Shown in pieces: positions 1 to 10,026 of a stretch of 64,000 bases of DNA. The notes beneath the pieces are model-generated. The model did not search any database. It was given only the letters and a program-made list of their open reading frames with translations, and was not told where the DNA came from. Both the position numbers and the translations under genes were made by a program. The stretch's first letter is position 1; each line of letters starts with the position of its first letter. The DNA is from Listeria farberi (GTDB lineage Bacteria > Bacillota > Bacilli > Lactobacillales > Listeriaceae). The DNA lies in the NCBI RefSeq assembly GCF_014229245.1, contig NZ_JAARZJ010000003.1, positions 62,001-126,000 on the forward strand, read 5' to 3'.

Positions 1-958
<958 letters not shown>

Positions 959-964
959 GAAGAG

Positions 965-994
965 AAGCACTCATTTTAGAATGAGTGCTTTTTT
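965..994 (+). terminator. Intrinsic terminator after tyrS
   Basis: An 11-bp perfect stem (AAGCACTCATT / AATGAGTGCTT, loop TTAG) is followed by four or more T residues, seven bases after the tyrS stop. Confidence 0.93.
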
Positions 995-1000
995 GTACAT

Positions 1001-1047
1001 AAAAAAACCTTACAAACACAACCGAAGTCATGAAGTGTAAGGTTTTT
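1001..1047 (-). terminator. Intrinsic terminator after rpsD
   Basis: On the minus strand, CCTTACA pairs with TGTAAGG across a 21-base loop. It is flanked by A and T runs, so the transcript ends in U residues. It lies nine bases beyond the rpsD stop. Confidence 0.85.
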
Positions 1048-1055
1048 AGTTCTAA

Positions 1056-1658
1056 TTAACGGCTGTAGAATTCTACGATAAATGCTTCGTTGATTTCAGC
1101 AGCAAGTTCAGAACGTTCTGGTAAACGGTTAAGAGAACCAGTTAGAGTTTCTGCATCGAAAGTTACGTATTCAGGCACGAAGCTTGAAACTTCTAAGCTT
1201 TCAGCGATTGCAGAGTTTTTAGCAGATTTTTCACGAACAGAAATCACTTGACCAACAGATACTTGGTAAGAAGGGATATCTACGCGTTTGCCATCTACAG
1301 TGATGTGGCCATGATTTACGAGTTGGCGAGCTGCACGACGAGTGCGAGCAAGACCAAGACGGTAAACGATGTTATCAAGGCGTTGTTCTAGTAAGATCAT
1401 GAAGTTCTCACCATGTTTACCTTGTAATTTACCAGCTTTGTTGAACGTGTTTTTGAATTGACGTTCAGTTAATCCATACATATGACGCAATTTTTGCTTT
1501 TCAGCTTGTTGCAAACCATATTCTGAGATTTTTTTACGTTGAGTTGGGCCGTGTTGACCTGGAGCATACGGACGACGCTCTAATTCTTTACCTGTTCCAG
1601 AAAGTGAAATTCCTAAACGACGGGAAACTTTCCAGCTTGGACCTGTATAACGAGCCAT
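1056..1658 (-). CDS. rpsD: 30S ribosomal protein S4
   Basis: Primary 16S rRNA-binding protein that nucleates small-subunit assembly; in Bacillus it also represses its own mRNA. The 200-residue length is the Firmicute norm. It begins [20 protein letters not shown] and contains [11 protein letters not shown], the [17 protein letters not shown] segment and the S4 domain [19 protein letters not shown]. The minus-strand start has an excellent ribosome site (AAAGGAGGAG, about 7 bases before ATG). The sequence has no paired zinc cysteines, so this is the C-minus form of S4. It is transcribed alone, from a promoter overlapping the end of the upstream gene and through a leader of about 180 bases. Confidence 0.98.
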   Translation of the reverse strand: MARYTGPSWKVSRRLGISLSGTGKELERRPYAPGQHGPTQRKKISEYGLQQAEKQKLRHMYGLTERQFKNTFNKAGKLQGKHGENFMILLEQRLDNIVYRLGLARTRRAARQLVNHGHITVDGKRVDIPSYQVSVGQVISVREKSAKNSAIAESLEVSSFVPEYVTFDAETLTGSLNRLPERSELAAEINEAFIVEFYSR

Positions 1659-1838
1659 AAGAGACTCCTCCTTTTATTTGTTTTTGGTATAAAACAAACG
1701 TGACGTAAAACCAAATCAGGGCAGTTTACCTTCATATACCATCACCATAGCAGCCGCCGGTTACGCGATATACCACAGAATTACATCTGGGGGTAAACAA
1801 CACACTCATTCATTTTACTCAAGCTGCATTTTACACAT
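1659..1838 (-). promoter_or_regulatory. rpsD 5' leader, probable S4 autoregulatory RNA
   Basis: About 180 transcribed, untranslated bases lie between the predicted rpsD start site and its ATG. The minus strand is unusually G/C-rich for this genome and holds potential pairings (CCCCCAGATG, GTAACCGGCGGCTGC, GGTATATGAAGGTAAACTGCCC). Bacillus subtilis rpsD is controlled by S4 binding to its leader (established). That this leader does the same is inferred from position, length and composition; the fold was not computed. Confidence 0.6.
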
Positions 1839-1843
1839 CTTCC

Positions 1844-1873
1844 AGTATAGTATAGTTACTAGTAGCTTGTCAA
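1844..1873 (-). promoter_or_regulatory. Sigma-A promoter of rpsD
   Basis: On the minus strand a perfect TTGACA (1868-1873) is followed by 18 bases and TATACT (1844-1849). The -35 box overlaps the stop end of the upstream GAF-domain gene, so rpsD has its own strong promoter. Confidence 0.85.
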
Positions 1874-2358
1874 TTGATTTCTTGAACGATTGTATCACGG
1901 ATTTTTTCTAGCCACAACTGGTCCACTTCATCAAAACGATTAAAGAGGGGACTGTCAATATCAAGCACGCCAAGCAACCGATTATTTTTTACAATGGGTA
2001 AAACGATTTCTGAATTAGAGGCAGCGTCACACGCGATATGTCCAGGAAAATCATGCACATTTTCTACTATATACGTTTTTTGGTCAGAGGCGGCAGAACC
2101 GCACACACCTTTACCTAGTGGAATACGAATGCATGCAGGCAAACCTTGGAAGGGGCCAAGTACTAATTGATTTGTTTCTTTTTCAAGTAAATAAAACCCA
2201 ACCCAGTTAATATCGGAAAGTGCTTGATTTAATATAGAAGAAACATTACTTAGATTTGCAATTAGATTTGTTTCGCCAGCAATCATTGCTTGTACTTGTT
2301 TTAAGGCAAGCTCGTAATTCTCTTCTTTTGTTCCGGTCATTTTTTTAATTTCAATCAT
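1870..2358 (-). CDS. Free methionine-(R)-sulfoxide reductase, GAF-domain family (YtsP-like)
   Basis: Single-GAF-domain protein of 162 residues. It has the fRMsr signature: ACIRIPLGKGVCGSAA near residue 80 and HIACDAASNSEIVLPI near residue 108. These supply the three conserved cysteines (about 80, 90 and 114) used to reduce free methionine-(R)-sulfoxide via thioredoxin. The start is MIEIKKMTGTKEENY; an internal Met (residue 7) is a possible alternative. It lies upstream of rpsD on the same strand and its 3' end overlaps the rpsD promoter. Family membership is clear from the cysteine pattern; the enzymatic activity here is inferred. Confidence 0.88.
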   Translation of the reverse strand: MIEIKKMTGTKEENYELALKQVQAMIAGETNLIANLSNVSSILNQALSDINWVGFYLLEKETNQLVLGPFQGLPACIRIPLGKGVCGSAASDQKTYIVENVHDFPGHIACDAASNSEIVLPIVKNNRLLGVLDIDSPLFNRFDEVDQLWLEKIRDTIVQEIN

Positions 2359-2594
2359 ATTTTAACCCCACATTTCTTTTCAAATAATGTCTTTAGTATA
2401 GCATGAACGACAAGGCATTTAGGAAAATTTGTTTTGAGGGAGGGTAGATTTTACTTGCTTCAAAAATTTTTTCGCTAAACGCAAGTAATTCTAGGCAAAT
2501 CGTGGTAAAATAAAAGATGTGTATAATGAACTGAAAATGAGGAATAAAATATACTACATATGGAAAGATGTACATAATTGAAAAGATGTATGAG

Positions 2595-2618
2595 CAGCAC
2601 GATGGTGGCTGTTTTTCT
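2595..2618 (+). terminator. Possible attenuator hairpin in the ezrA leader
   Basis: CAGCAC pairs with GTGGCTG (one bulge) around the loop GATG and runs directly into TTTTTCTTT. It lies upstream of the ezrA start and downstream of a TATAAT at 2522-2527. The stem is short, so this is tentative. Confidence 0.35.
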
Positions 2619-2650
2619 TTCACAAGTTAACGTTGATGGGAGGATTTTGG

Positions 2651-4366
2651 ATGTACTACATGTTAATCGGCTTTATTATCGTAGTTATTGCAGTCATTGG
2701 TGCAGGCTACATATTAAAAAGAAAACATTACCAAAGAATAAACGAGTTAGAAGAGAAAAAGATTAAACTCAGAGAGCGGCCGGTTATTGATGAACTTTCA
2801 AAAGTGAAAAAATTAAAACTAACAGGTCAGACAGAAGCGCTTTTTGAATCATGGCGTTCGTCCTGGGATGAAATTGAAACAAGATTATTTCCTGATTTAG
2901 AAGAAGTTTTATTAGAAGCAGAAATGAACACAGACCGTTACAAATTCCGTTCTGCGACACATGCTGAAAATGATATTGAGCAAATGCTTGTTGTAATTGA
3001 AAAACAAATGGACCAAATTCTTGGCGGACTAAAAGAACTACTTATTAGTGAAGAAAAAAATGCCAAAGAAAGTCGTGCAACAAAAGAAAAATTTGCGGAG
3101 CTGCGACGTGAAGTTTTGACAAGAGGATTCAAACTTGGAGAAACGTTACCATATATCGAGGCAAAACTAAGTGAACTGTCAGAAAGCTTAAATAGCTATG
3201 ATTCATTAACTGACCAAGGTGATCATTTAGAAGCGCGCGAAATTGTTATAGTAGTTCAAAAAGAAATGCAAGTAATTGAAGCCCAAATGGAACGAATTCC
3301 GTCTTTATTGCATGAAACAGATACCATTTTGCCAGAAGAAATGAATAAACTTCGCGCTGGCTATGAAGAAATGGTTCGAAAAGGTTATTATTTAGCTCAA
3401 ATGGAGTTAGATAAAGAAATTTCTCGCATGAAAACGCAAATTGATAAAATGAAACAAAATGTAATCAATCTTGATTTAGATGAGGCTGAAGAAGGAATTG
3501 AAGAATTACATAATGAAATCGAATTGTTTTACGATACACTTGAACACGAAGCAGAAGCACGGCATTTTGTAAAAGAAAATCACAGTCCTACTTCTGATAA
3601 ATTACAACGACAAAATACTGTTTCTGATGCACTTGCTGAACAAATCACGGAAGTAAAACAAACATATCATGTGGCGGAAGATGATTTAGCTATTTACCTT
3701 AAGACAAGCGCCAAATTAAGTGAAGCTAAAGAAAACTTCGAGCAATTGACAGCATTGATTGCTAGCGGAGAAATTGCTTATTCTGCAGCACAAGATACAC
3801 TAAAAGAAATAGATGTGGCTCTACTTTCCATTAGTTCTGAACAAGATAAATTTGCTGAGGAATTACGTTCGCTCCGTAAAGATGAATTAGAAGCTCGCGA
3901 TGACGCGGAACGAATGAGACGTGCAATTATTACACTTGATCGTAAAATGGAACGAGAACGTTTGCCAGGACTTCCAGAGGAGTATTTATCACTTCGAGCA
4001 CACATGGGAGAATCCATTGATGCGCTTGAAAAACGTTTAGAAGAAAAGCCACTAAATATGAAAGCAGTTAGTCAAGATTGGCGAATTGCGGAAGAAGATT
4101 TAACACATTTAACGGAAAAAGCAGAAGAAATGATGGAAAATGTGCGCTTAGTTGAACATGTCATCCAATACGCGAATCGCTACCGTTTACGCAATAAAGA
4201 ATTGGCAGATGAACTAGTTCAAGCAGAGAATCATTTTTATAACGATTACCAATATAAAAAAGCACTTGAAATTGCTGTAACTGCACTCGAAAAAGTAGAA
4301 ACAGGTGCATTTAAAAAAGTAGAAAAAGCTTATGAATCAAAAGTAAGCGTGGATGATATTGAATAA
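2651..4366 (+). CDS. ezrA: Septation ring formation regulator EzrA
   Basis: Membrane-anchored negative regulator of FtsZ-ring assembly that also couples division to wall synthesis in Firmicutes. The 571-residue protein opens with one N-terminal transmembrane helix (MYYMLIGFIIVVIAVIGAGY). A long, highly charged, alpha-helical cytoplasmic part follows, made of spectrin-like coiled-coil repeats. Near residue 45 is VIDELSKVKKLKLTGQTE, the conserved start of the EzrA cytosolic region. I chose ATG 2651 because GGGAGG sits seven bases upstream; a TTG/ATG pair 18 and 15 bases earlier has no ribosome site. A strong terminator follows, so it appears to be monocistronic. Confidence 0.96.
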   Translation: MYYMLIGFIIVVIAVIGAGYILKRKHYQRINELEEKKIKLRERPVIDELSKVKKLKLTGQTEALFESWRSSWDEIETRLFPDLEEVLLEAEMNTDRYKFRSATHAENDIEQMLVVIEKQMDQILGGLKELLISEEKNAKESRATKEKFAELRREVLTRGFKLGETLPYIEAKLSELSESLNSYDSLTDQGDHLEAREIVIVVQKEMQVIEAQMERIPSLLHETDTILPEEMNKLRAGYEEMVRKGYYLAQMELDKEISRMKTQIDKMKQNVINLDLDEAEEGIEELHNEIELFYDTLEHEAEARHFVKENHSPTSDKLQRQNTVSDALAEQITEVKQTYHVAEDDLAIYLKTSAKLSEAKENFEQLTALIASGEIAYSAAQDTLKEIDVALLSISSEQDKFAEELRSLRKDELEARDDAERMRRAIITLDRKMERERLPGLPEEYLSLRAHMGESIDALEKRLEEKPLNMKAVSQDWRIAEEDLTHLTEKAEEMMENVRLVEHVIQYANRYRLRNKELADELVQAENHFYNDYQYKKALEIAVTALEKVETGAFKKVEKAYESKVSVDDIE

Positions 4367-4375
4367 AGTTTAAAA

Positions 4376-4416
4376 AACAAGGATTTCTATTGTAATAATA
4401 GAAATCCTTGTTTTTT
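4376..4416 (+). terminator. Intrinsic terminator after ezrA
   Basis: A 16-bp perfect stem (AACAAGGATTTCTATT with its complement) has a five-base loop and is followed by a run of T residues. Confidence 0.95.
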
Positions 4417-4428
4417 CTAAATTAGTAG

Positions 4429-4456
4429 TTGGAATGTGTTGGAATTATGATAAAAT
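4429..4456 (+). promoter_or_regulatory. Promoter of the iscS-thiI operon
   Basis: TTGGAA (4429-4434), a 16-base spacer and TAAAAT (4451-4456), preceded by TGA as an extended -10 element. It lies just after the ezrA terminator and about 37 bases before the iscS start. Confidence 0.65.
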
Positions 4457-4492
4457 GAAGAGTGGAATATTTGGGAGGAGAGTCTATTTTTT

Positions 4493-5632
4493 ATGATTTA
4501 TTTCGATAATAGCGCGACAACTAAACCAAATGATGCCGTGCTTGAAACATATACGAAAGTAGCAAGTAATTACTTCGCTAATCCATCTTCACTTCATCGT
4601 TTTGGTGCAAAGTCTAAAGAATTACTAGACGCATCCAGAAAGCAAATCGCAACAATGTTAGGGGTTTTTCCAGAAGAAATTATCTTTACATCTGGTGGGA
4701 CAGAAGGAAATAACTTAGCAATTAAAGGTATTGCCTACAACTACAAAAACCGCGGAAATCATATTATTACTTCCAGTATTGAACATCCTTCTGTACGCTT
4801 AGTAATGGAAGAGCTTGAGGAAAATGGCTTTAAAGTGACGTATTTAAAAGTTGATAAAAATGGCGTTATCCAGTTAGATGAATTAAAAGCAGCACTTACG
4901 GATGAAACCATTTTAGTATCTATTATGGGTGTGAATAATGAAGTAGGGAGTATTCAACCACTCCAAGAAATTGGCAAATTGCTTACTACTCGTGCAAATA
5001 CTTTCTTTCATGTCGATTTTGTACAAGGTGTTGGAAAAATTCCGCTCGTAATAAATAAACATGCGATTGATTTACTAACTTTTTCAGGCCATAAATTTCA
5101 TGCTTTACGCGGTACAGGAGCACTTGTAAAACGGAAAAAAGTTCATTTACATCCGGAAATTATTGGTGGCGGTCAGGAAATGGGCTACCGTAGTGGAACA
5201 GAAAATTTAGCGGGTGTTGTGGCGCTTGCCAAGGCATTAAGATTAACACTAGAAAATGAATCAAAGAGAGTAGAACTAATCGAAATCCGTGATTATTTAT
5301 TAACAGAGATTGCTCTAATGCCCGATATGACAGTGCATACTAAGAAAAACATAGCGGCACCACATATTGTTTGTTTCTCGGCAAAAGGTCACCGGGGAGA
5401 AATTCTAGTTCATGCATTAGAAAAAGAAGATATTTACATCTCAACAACAAGCGCTTGCTCATCTAAACAAAAATTAGCAAGTAGTACGTTAAAAGCCATG
5501 GGTGTGACAGACGAAGAAGCCACTGGCGCGGTAAGAGTAAGCTTATCTTATGAAAACCGTTTATCGGAAGCGAAAATTTTTATTCAAAAGTTGCAAGAAA
5601 TTATTGAAAATCTAAATAAAGTGGTGAAATAA
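4493..5632 (+). CDS. iscS: Cysteine desulfurase (NifS/IscS family, NifZ-like partner of ThiI)
   Basis: PLP enzyme that takes sulfur from L-cysteine and carries it as a persulfide. The 379 residues begin MIYFDNSATTKPNDAVLETY. The PLP lysine lies in FSGHKFHALRGTGAL (about residue 200) and the persulfide cysteine in TTSACSS (about 323). The downstream thiI starts one base after this stop, as in the Bacillus subtilis nifZ-thiI pair. The sulfur is therefore probably passed to ThiI for 4-thiouridine in tRNA. The ribosome site GGGAGGAG lies about 10 bases before ATG. Several NifS paralogues are usual in this group, so the symbol is generic. Confidence 0.93.
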   Translation: MIYFDNSATTKPNDAVLETYTKVASNYFANPSSLHRFGAKSKELLDASRKQIATMLGVFPEEIIFTSGGTEGNNLAIKGIAYNYKNRGNHIITSSIEHPSVRLVMEELEENGFKVTYLKVDKNGVIQLDELKAALTDETILVSIMGVNNEVGSIQPLQEIGKLLTTRANTFFHVDFVQGVGKIPLVINKHAIDLLTFSGHKFHALRGTGALVKRKKVHLHPEIIGGGQEMGYRSGTENLAGVVALAKALRLTLENESKRVELIEIRDYLLTEIALMPDMTVHTKKNIAAPHIVCFSAKGHRGEILVHALEKEDIYISTTSACSSKQKLASSTLKAMGVTDEEATGAVRVSLSYENRLSEAKIFIQKLQEIIENLNKVVK

Positions 5633-5633
5633 A

Positions 5634-6845
5634 TTGGAATTTGATCGTATGTTAATTAGATACGGAGAATTATCTACTAAAGGAAAAAACAGAAAACAGT
5701 TTGTGACTAGATTGGCACAAAATGTGAAGCGCGCAATGAAAGATTTACCGGAAGTCCGTATTCACGGGGAACGCGACCGGATGTATATTATTTTAAATGG
5801 GGCAGATTATCAGCTGGCAGAAGAACGTTTAAAACCGATTTTCGGAATTCAATCGTTTAGTCCAGCGGTTCGCGTTAATTTAGATTTAGAAGAAGTAAAA
5901 ACTGCCGCACTTGCATTAGTCCAAGATGTGCACGAAAAAAATGGTACTTTTAAAGTAGCGGCAAGACGTAGTCATCGTGAGTTTCCTCTGGACTCCAATG
6001 AAATCAATCAGGAAATTGGCGCACATGTATTACAAAATATCGAGGACCTGACTGTCAATGTAAAAAATCCGGATGTAAAACTAACGATTGATGTTCGTAA
6101 AGAAGGCGTGTTTTTATCATGTCGCACGATTCTTGGAGCAGCTGGTCTTCCAGTCGGATCTTCTGGTCGCGCGATGCTAATGCTTTCTGGAGGTATCGAC
6201 AGTCCAGTTGCTGGTTATTTAGCACAAAAACGCGGTGTGGAGATTGAAGCAGTTCATTTTCACAGCCCGCCATATACGAGCGAACAAGCTAAACAAAAAG
6301 CAATCGATTTAGCAGGAAAACTGGCTAAGTATAGCGGACAAGTTCAAATGCATATCGTTCCATTTACAGAAATTCAAGAAGTAATCAAACAACAAATTCC
6401 TGAGAGCGTGATTATGACTGTTACACGCCGAATGATGCTTCGAATTACAGATGAAATTCGCCGTAAGAGAAATGGTTTAGCAATTGTTAATGGTGAAAGT
6501 TTAGGTCAAGTTGCCAGCCAAACACTCGAAAGTATGCTAGCAATTAACGCTGTAACAGCTACACCGATTATTCGCCCAGTTGTTTCCATGGATAAAAATG
6601 AAATTATTCAAATCGCACAAAAAATCGATACGTATAATTTATCTGTGCAACCATTTGAAGATTGCTGTACGATTTTCACGCCGCCTTCTCCAAAAACAAA
6701 ACCAAAACTTGATAAAATCGAGCATTACGAAAGCTTCACAGATTTTGATTCGTTAATTGCGAAAGCATTAGACAACATCGAAACCATTTCTGTGAATGTA
6801 ACTGAAACTGCGCAAGTGAAAGATGAGTTTGCTGACTTATTTTAA
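5634..6845 (+). CDS. thiI: tRNA 4-thiouridine synthetase ThiI
   Basis: Activates U8 of tRNA with ATP and inserts sulfur received from the upstream desulfurase. The 403-residue protein has an N-terminal ferredoxin-like/THUMP region (about 1-165) and a PP-loop domain with LSGGIDSPVAGYLA near residue 185. The C-terminal rhodanese domain of enterobacterial ThiI is absent, as in Bacillus. It starts at TTG 5634 (protein MEFDRMLIRYGELSTKGK), with the site GTGGTGA overlapping the end of iscS. The family aligns from this residue. A terminator follows, so iscS-thiI is a two-gene operon. Confidence 0.96.
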   Translation: MEFDRMLIRYGELSTKGKNRKQFVTRLAQNVKRAMKDLPEVRIHGERDRMYIILNGADYQLAEERLKPIFGIQSFSPAVRVNLDLEEVKTAALALVQDVHEKNGTFKVAARRSHREFPLDSNEINQEIGAHVLQNIEDLTVNVKNPDVKLTIDVRKEGVFLSCRTILGAAGLPVGSSGRAMLMLSGGIDSPVAGYLAQKRGVEIEAVHFHSPPYTSEQAKQKAIDLAGKLAKYSGQVQMHIVPFTEIQEVIKQQIPESVIMTVTRRMMLRITDEIRRKRNGLAIVNGESLGQVASQTLESMLAINAVTATPIIRPVVSMDKNEIIQIAQKIDTYNLSVQPFEDCCTIFTPPSPKTKPKLDKIEHYESFTDFDSLIAKALDNIETISVNVTETAQVKDEFADLF

Positions 6846-6848
6846 GAT

Positions 6849-6884
6849 AAACCGTTTATCCTTTTTAGGATAAACGGTTTTTTG
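6849..6884 (+). terminator. Intrinsic terminator after thiI
   Basis: AAACCGTTTATCC and GGATAAACGGTTT form a 13-bp perfect stem with a five- to six-base loop, followed by a T run. Confidence 0.93.
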
Positions 6885-6951
6885 TATATTATATACATAA
6901 AAAAATAACTAAAAATGCATAAAATAGTTTTAAATATTAATAAAAAACCAT

Positions 6952-6980
6952 TTGACATTATAAATATACATCATTATAAT
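6952..6980 (+). promoter_or_regulatory. Promoter of the argCJBDF operon, with possible ARG-box half site upstream
   Basis: Perfect TTGACA (6952-6957), a 17-base spacer and perfect TATAAT (6975-6980). About 30 bases upstream, AATGCATAAAA (6914-6924) resembles the left half of the Bacillus ARG box (CATGAATAAAAATKCAAK), but the right half does not fit. Arginine repression through ArgR is expected for this operon; the exact operator is not settled by reading. Confidence 0.82.
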
Positions 6981-7017
6981 GAAAAGTATCATTTAACAAT
7001 TAACGGGAGGGGTTAGG

Positions 7018-8049
7018 ATGAAAGTTTCTATTATTGGGGCGACAGGATACGGAGGGCTTGAGCTAATCCGCTTGTTGCACCAACATTCTTCGGTCGACAT
7101 AGCGACGTTACATAGTTTTTCCGCACAATCAGAAACATTGGCAAACTTTTATCCGCATTTAAAAGGTTTAGAAGCTAGCCCCTTAGAGAAGATAAATCCA
7201 GCAGAAATCATCGAAAAAAGCGAAACGGTTTTTATTGCTACGCCATCGGGAATTGCGAAAGATGTGGCCTTACCGTACATTGATGCCGGGCTTAATGTCA
7301 TTGATTTATCCGGAGACTTTCGGCTAAAAGATAACCAAATTTACGAGAAATGGTACGGGAAAAAAGCGGCACCTGAGGATTACTTAGCTAAAGCGGAATA
7401 TGGTTTAGCAGAATTTCGCGACAATAAACTTGCGACTTTTATTGCTAATCCAGGATGTTACGCAACGGCGACTTTGTTAGGGTTAGCTCCACTCGTGAAA
7501 AAACAGCTAATTGATCCCACCTCCATTATTGTAGATGCCAAATCAGGTCTTTCCGGTGCTGGAAAAGTGCCATCAACAAGCACTCATTTCACAGAAACGA
7601 ATGAAAACATGACACTTTATAAAATGAATTCTCATCAACATATTCCAGAAATCATGCAACAACTAACAAAATGGGACGTGAGTATCCCAGCCATTCAATT
7701 TTCCACTTCATTAATTCCCATCACACGAGGCATCTTCACAACTATCTACGTTAAACCAAAAAAACCAATTACCGAGCAAGAATTACATCAATTATACGAA
7801 TCTACCTACGAACATGCTCCATTTGTCCGAATTCAAGAGGCGAATTTTTATCCAACTATAAAACAAGTAACAGCTTCTAATTACTGTGATATTGGCTTAG
7901 CTTATAATGAAAAAACGAATGTAATCACCATTGTTTCCGTGATTGATAATTTAGTCAAAGGAGCCGCTGGTCAAGCCGTTCAAAATTTAAATATAATGGC
8001 GAATTTTGCTGAAAGTGATGGATTGGGATTTATTCCGGTGTATCCGTGA
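7018..8049 (+). CDS. argC: N-acetyl-gamma-glutamyl-phosphate reductase
   Basis: Third step of arginine synthesis: NADPH-dependent reduction of N-acetylglutamyl phosphate to the semialdehyde. The 343-residue protein begins with a Rossmann motif ([20 protein letters not shown]). The catalytic cysteine lies in [15 protein letters not shown] (about residue 145), and the substrate-site segment GLSGAGK is near 182. The ribosome site GGGAGGGG lies about six bases before ATG. It is the first gene of argCJBDF, directly downstream of a consensus promoter. Confidence 0.97.
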   Translation: MKVSIIGATGYGGLELIRLLHQHSSVDIATLHSFSAQSETLANFYPHLKGLEASPLEKINPAEIIEKSETVFIATPSGIAKDVALPYIDAGLNVIDLSGDFRLKDNQIYEKWYGKKAAPEDYLAKAEYGLAEFRDNKLATFIANPGCYATATLLGLAPLVKKQLIDPTSIIVDAKSGLSGAGKVPSTSTHFTETNENMTLYKMNSHQHIPEIMQQLTKWDVSIPAIQFSTSLIPITRGIFTTIYVKPKKPITEQELHQLYESTYEHAPFVRIQEANFYPTIKQVTASNYCDIGLAYNEKTNVITIVSVIDNLVKGAAGQAVQNLNIMANFAESDGLGFIPVYP

Positions 8050-8063
8050 AGGGAGAAAATAAT

Positions 8064-9260
8064 ATGGAACTTATTAAAGGAAATATCGCTTCACCAAAAG
8101 GTTTTTATGCTGATGGAAAACATGCTGGGCTTAAAAGAAAACGAAATGATATTGGCTGGATTTATTCAGAAGTTCCGGCAAATTCTGCGGCAGTCTACAC
8201 GATGAACCAAATGCAAGCTGCACCAATTTTTGTAACGAAAGATTCTTTTAAAAATAACGCGAAGTTACAAGCAATTATCGTAAATAGCGGAAATGCTAAT
8301 GCGTGTACAGGGAATCAAGGGATGTTAGATGCACTTGCAATGCGAGCTAAAACGTCAGAAAAACTAGAAATCCCGCTAGATTCTGTAGCAGTTGCTTCGA
8401 CGGGGGTTATTGGCGAGATGCTCCCAATGAATAAAATAATGGCTGGAATTGATATGTTAGACAAACAAACGGGAAATGCCGCTGACTTTGAAGAAGCAAT
8501 TTTAACGACGGATACGTTTCAAAAACAAATCAGTTTTCAAACAAAAATAGGTGGTAAAATAGTGACGATGTCAGGGGTAGCAAAAGGTTCAGGAATGATT
8601 CACCCTAATATGGCTACCATGCTCGCTTTTATTACAACAGATGCAAACATTCCAGCTAAATTATTGCAAAAATTACTAAAAATAAAAGTAGACAAAACTT
8701 TCAATCAAATAACGGTTGATGGCGATACTTCTACTAATGATATGGTCGTTGTTATGGCAAATGGATGCGCAGAAAACCCGCTGATTCAAGAAGGAACAGC
8801 TGATTTTGACAAATTTGCAGCTATGTTTCAAGCCGTAACAGAGCACCTTGCTAAAAGTATTGCTCGAGACGGTGAGGGCGCGACTAAATTAATTGAGGTT
8901 CAAGTAAAAGGCGCGACTAAAACAGAAGATGCCAGAATGATAGCTAAAAAAATCGTTTCTTCTAGTCTCGTGAAAACAGCAGCATTTGGTGGGGATGGTA
9001 ACTGGGGACGTATTATTTGTGCAATTGGTTATTCAGGTGGCCGTTTTGCACCAGATAACATTACTATTAAAATTGGTGGCATGGAAATACTAAATCATAG
9101 TAGCCAAACAATTTTTAATCAACAAGCATTAGATGCCTATTTAGAAGAAGAACATATCGTTATTGAAGTCGATCTTCATATCGGTCTTGAGTCAGGAACA
9201 GCGTGGGGATGCGACTTAAGTTATGAATACGTCAAAATCAATGCATGTTACCGGACCTAA
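8064..9260 (+). CDS. argJ: Bifunctional glutamate N-acetyltransferase / amino-acid acetyltransferase
   Basis: Transfers acetyl from N-acetylornithine to glutamate, recycling acetyl in arginine synthesis. In Firmicutes it often also uses acetyl-CoA. The protein has 398 residues. Self-cleavage before the nucleophilic threonine is expected at the conserved HPNMATML motif (about residue 185), giving alpha and beta chains. ATG 8064 is chosen because GAAGGGAGAA lies about seven bases upstream. A GTG at 8046 in frame overlaps argC and would add six residues without a better site. No separate argA is seen in the operon, which fits the bifunctional form. Confidence 0.95.
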   Translation: MELIKGNIASPKGFYADGKHAGLKRKRNDIGWIYSEVPANSAAVYTMNQMQAAPIFVTKDSFKNNAKLQAIIVNSGNANACTGNQGMLDALAMRAKTSEKLEIPLDSVAVASTGVIGEMLPMNKIMAGIDMLDKQTGNAADFEEAILTTDTFQKQISFQTKIGGKIVTMSGVAKGSGMIHPNMATMLAFITTDANIPAKLLQKLLKIKVDKTFNQITVDGDTSTNDMVVVMANGCAENPLIQEGTADFDKFAAMFQAVTEHLAKSIARDGEGATKLIEVQVKGATKTEDARMIAKKIVSSSLVKTAAFGGDGNWGRIICAIGYSGGRFAPDNITIKIGGMEILNHSSQTIFNQQALDAYLEEEHIVIEVDLHIGLESGTAWGCDLSYEYVKINACYRT

Positions 9261-9273
9261 GGAGTGAATAGAA

Positions 9274-10026
9274 TTGAAAAATACAATAGTAGTAAAATTA
9301 GGCGGCGTTGCAAGTGATAATTTGACAGACCATTTCTTCCAGCAAATTATCAAATGGCAAGCAGAGAAAAAGAAAATCGTACTAGTTCACGGCGGCGGTC
9401 ATTATATAACGAAAATGATGAAAGCACTTGATATTCCTGTTGAGACGAAAAAAGGCCTACGCGTTACTAATAAACAAGCGCTTGAAGTCACAAAAATGGT
9501 TTTAATTGGCCAAGTCCAACCAGCCATCACTACAGCTTTTCAAAAAAGAAATATTTCTGTTATTGGATTAAACGCTGGCGACACTGGTTTGTTAGAAGCA
9601 GATCAAATTAATGATTCAGACCTTGGTTTTGTTGGGAAAATTACTAAAGTGAAAACAGCTTTAATTGAACAATTACTTGCTGAAAATATTATCACTGTGA
9701 TTGCACCGCTTGGTATCAATAGCGCGCATGACTGGCTAAATGTCAATGCTGATACAGCGGCTTGTGAAGTAGCAAGTGCGCTAAATGCTGAAGCGCTTTA
9801 CTTACTAACAGATGTCCCAGGCGTGAAAAATGGAGCAAAAATTATCGACGAAATAGCTACGGATGAAATAAACAAATTACAAACTACCGACATAATAAAA
9901 GGCGGAATGATTCCAAAATTAGCAAGTGCTGCTTTTGCTGCTGAAAATGGTGTCGGTCAAGTAATTATTACAGATTCACTTGAAAATGCTGGAACAAAAA
10001 TTAAAAATAAGGTGGCGATTAGATGA
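9274..10026 (+). CDS. argB: Acetylglutamate kinase
   Basis: Phosphorylates N-acetylglutamate, usually the arginine-controlled step. The 250-residue protein has the amino-acid-kinase fold: [16 protein letters not shown] at the start, [13 protein letters not shown] near residue 40, and the acetylglutamate/ATP segment [16 protein letters not shown] near 155. TTG 9274 is the start, preceded by GGAGTGA. The 3' end overlaps argD by four bases (ATGA), implying translational coupling. It is slightly shorter than many ArgB proteins but has no missing motif. Confidence 0.96.
   Translation: MKNTIVVKLGGVASDNLTDHFFQQIIKWQAEKKKIVLVHGGGHYITKMMKALDIPVETKKGLRVTNKQALEVTKMVLIGQVQPAITTAFQKRNISVIGLNAGDTGLLEADQINDSDLGFVGKITKVKTALIEQLLAENIITVIAPLGINSAHDWLNVNADTAACEVASALNAEALYLLTDVPGVKNGAKIIDEIATDEINKLQTTDIIKGGMIPKLASAAFAAENGVGQVIITDSLENAGTKIKNKVAIR

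Noticed and set aside
2393-2623. 76-codon minus-strand frame upstream of ezrA
   Set aside because: No ribosome site, improbable composition (Ile/Phe/Tyr-rich from A/T bias), and it covers the ezrA leader.
6900-6940. Complete ARG box in the argC upstream region
   Set aside because: Only the left half resembles the consensus; reported as a possible half site within the promoter entry rather than as a defined operator.
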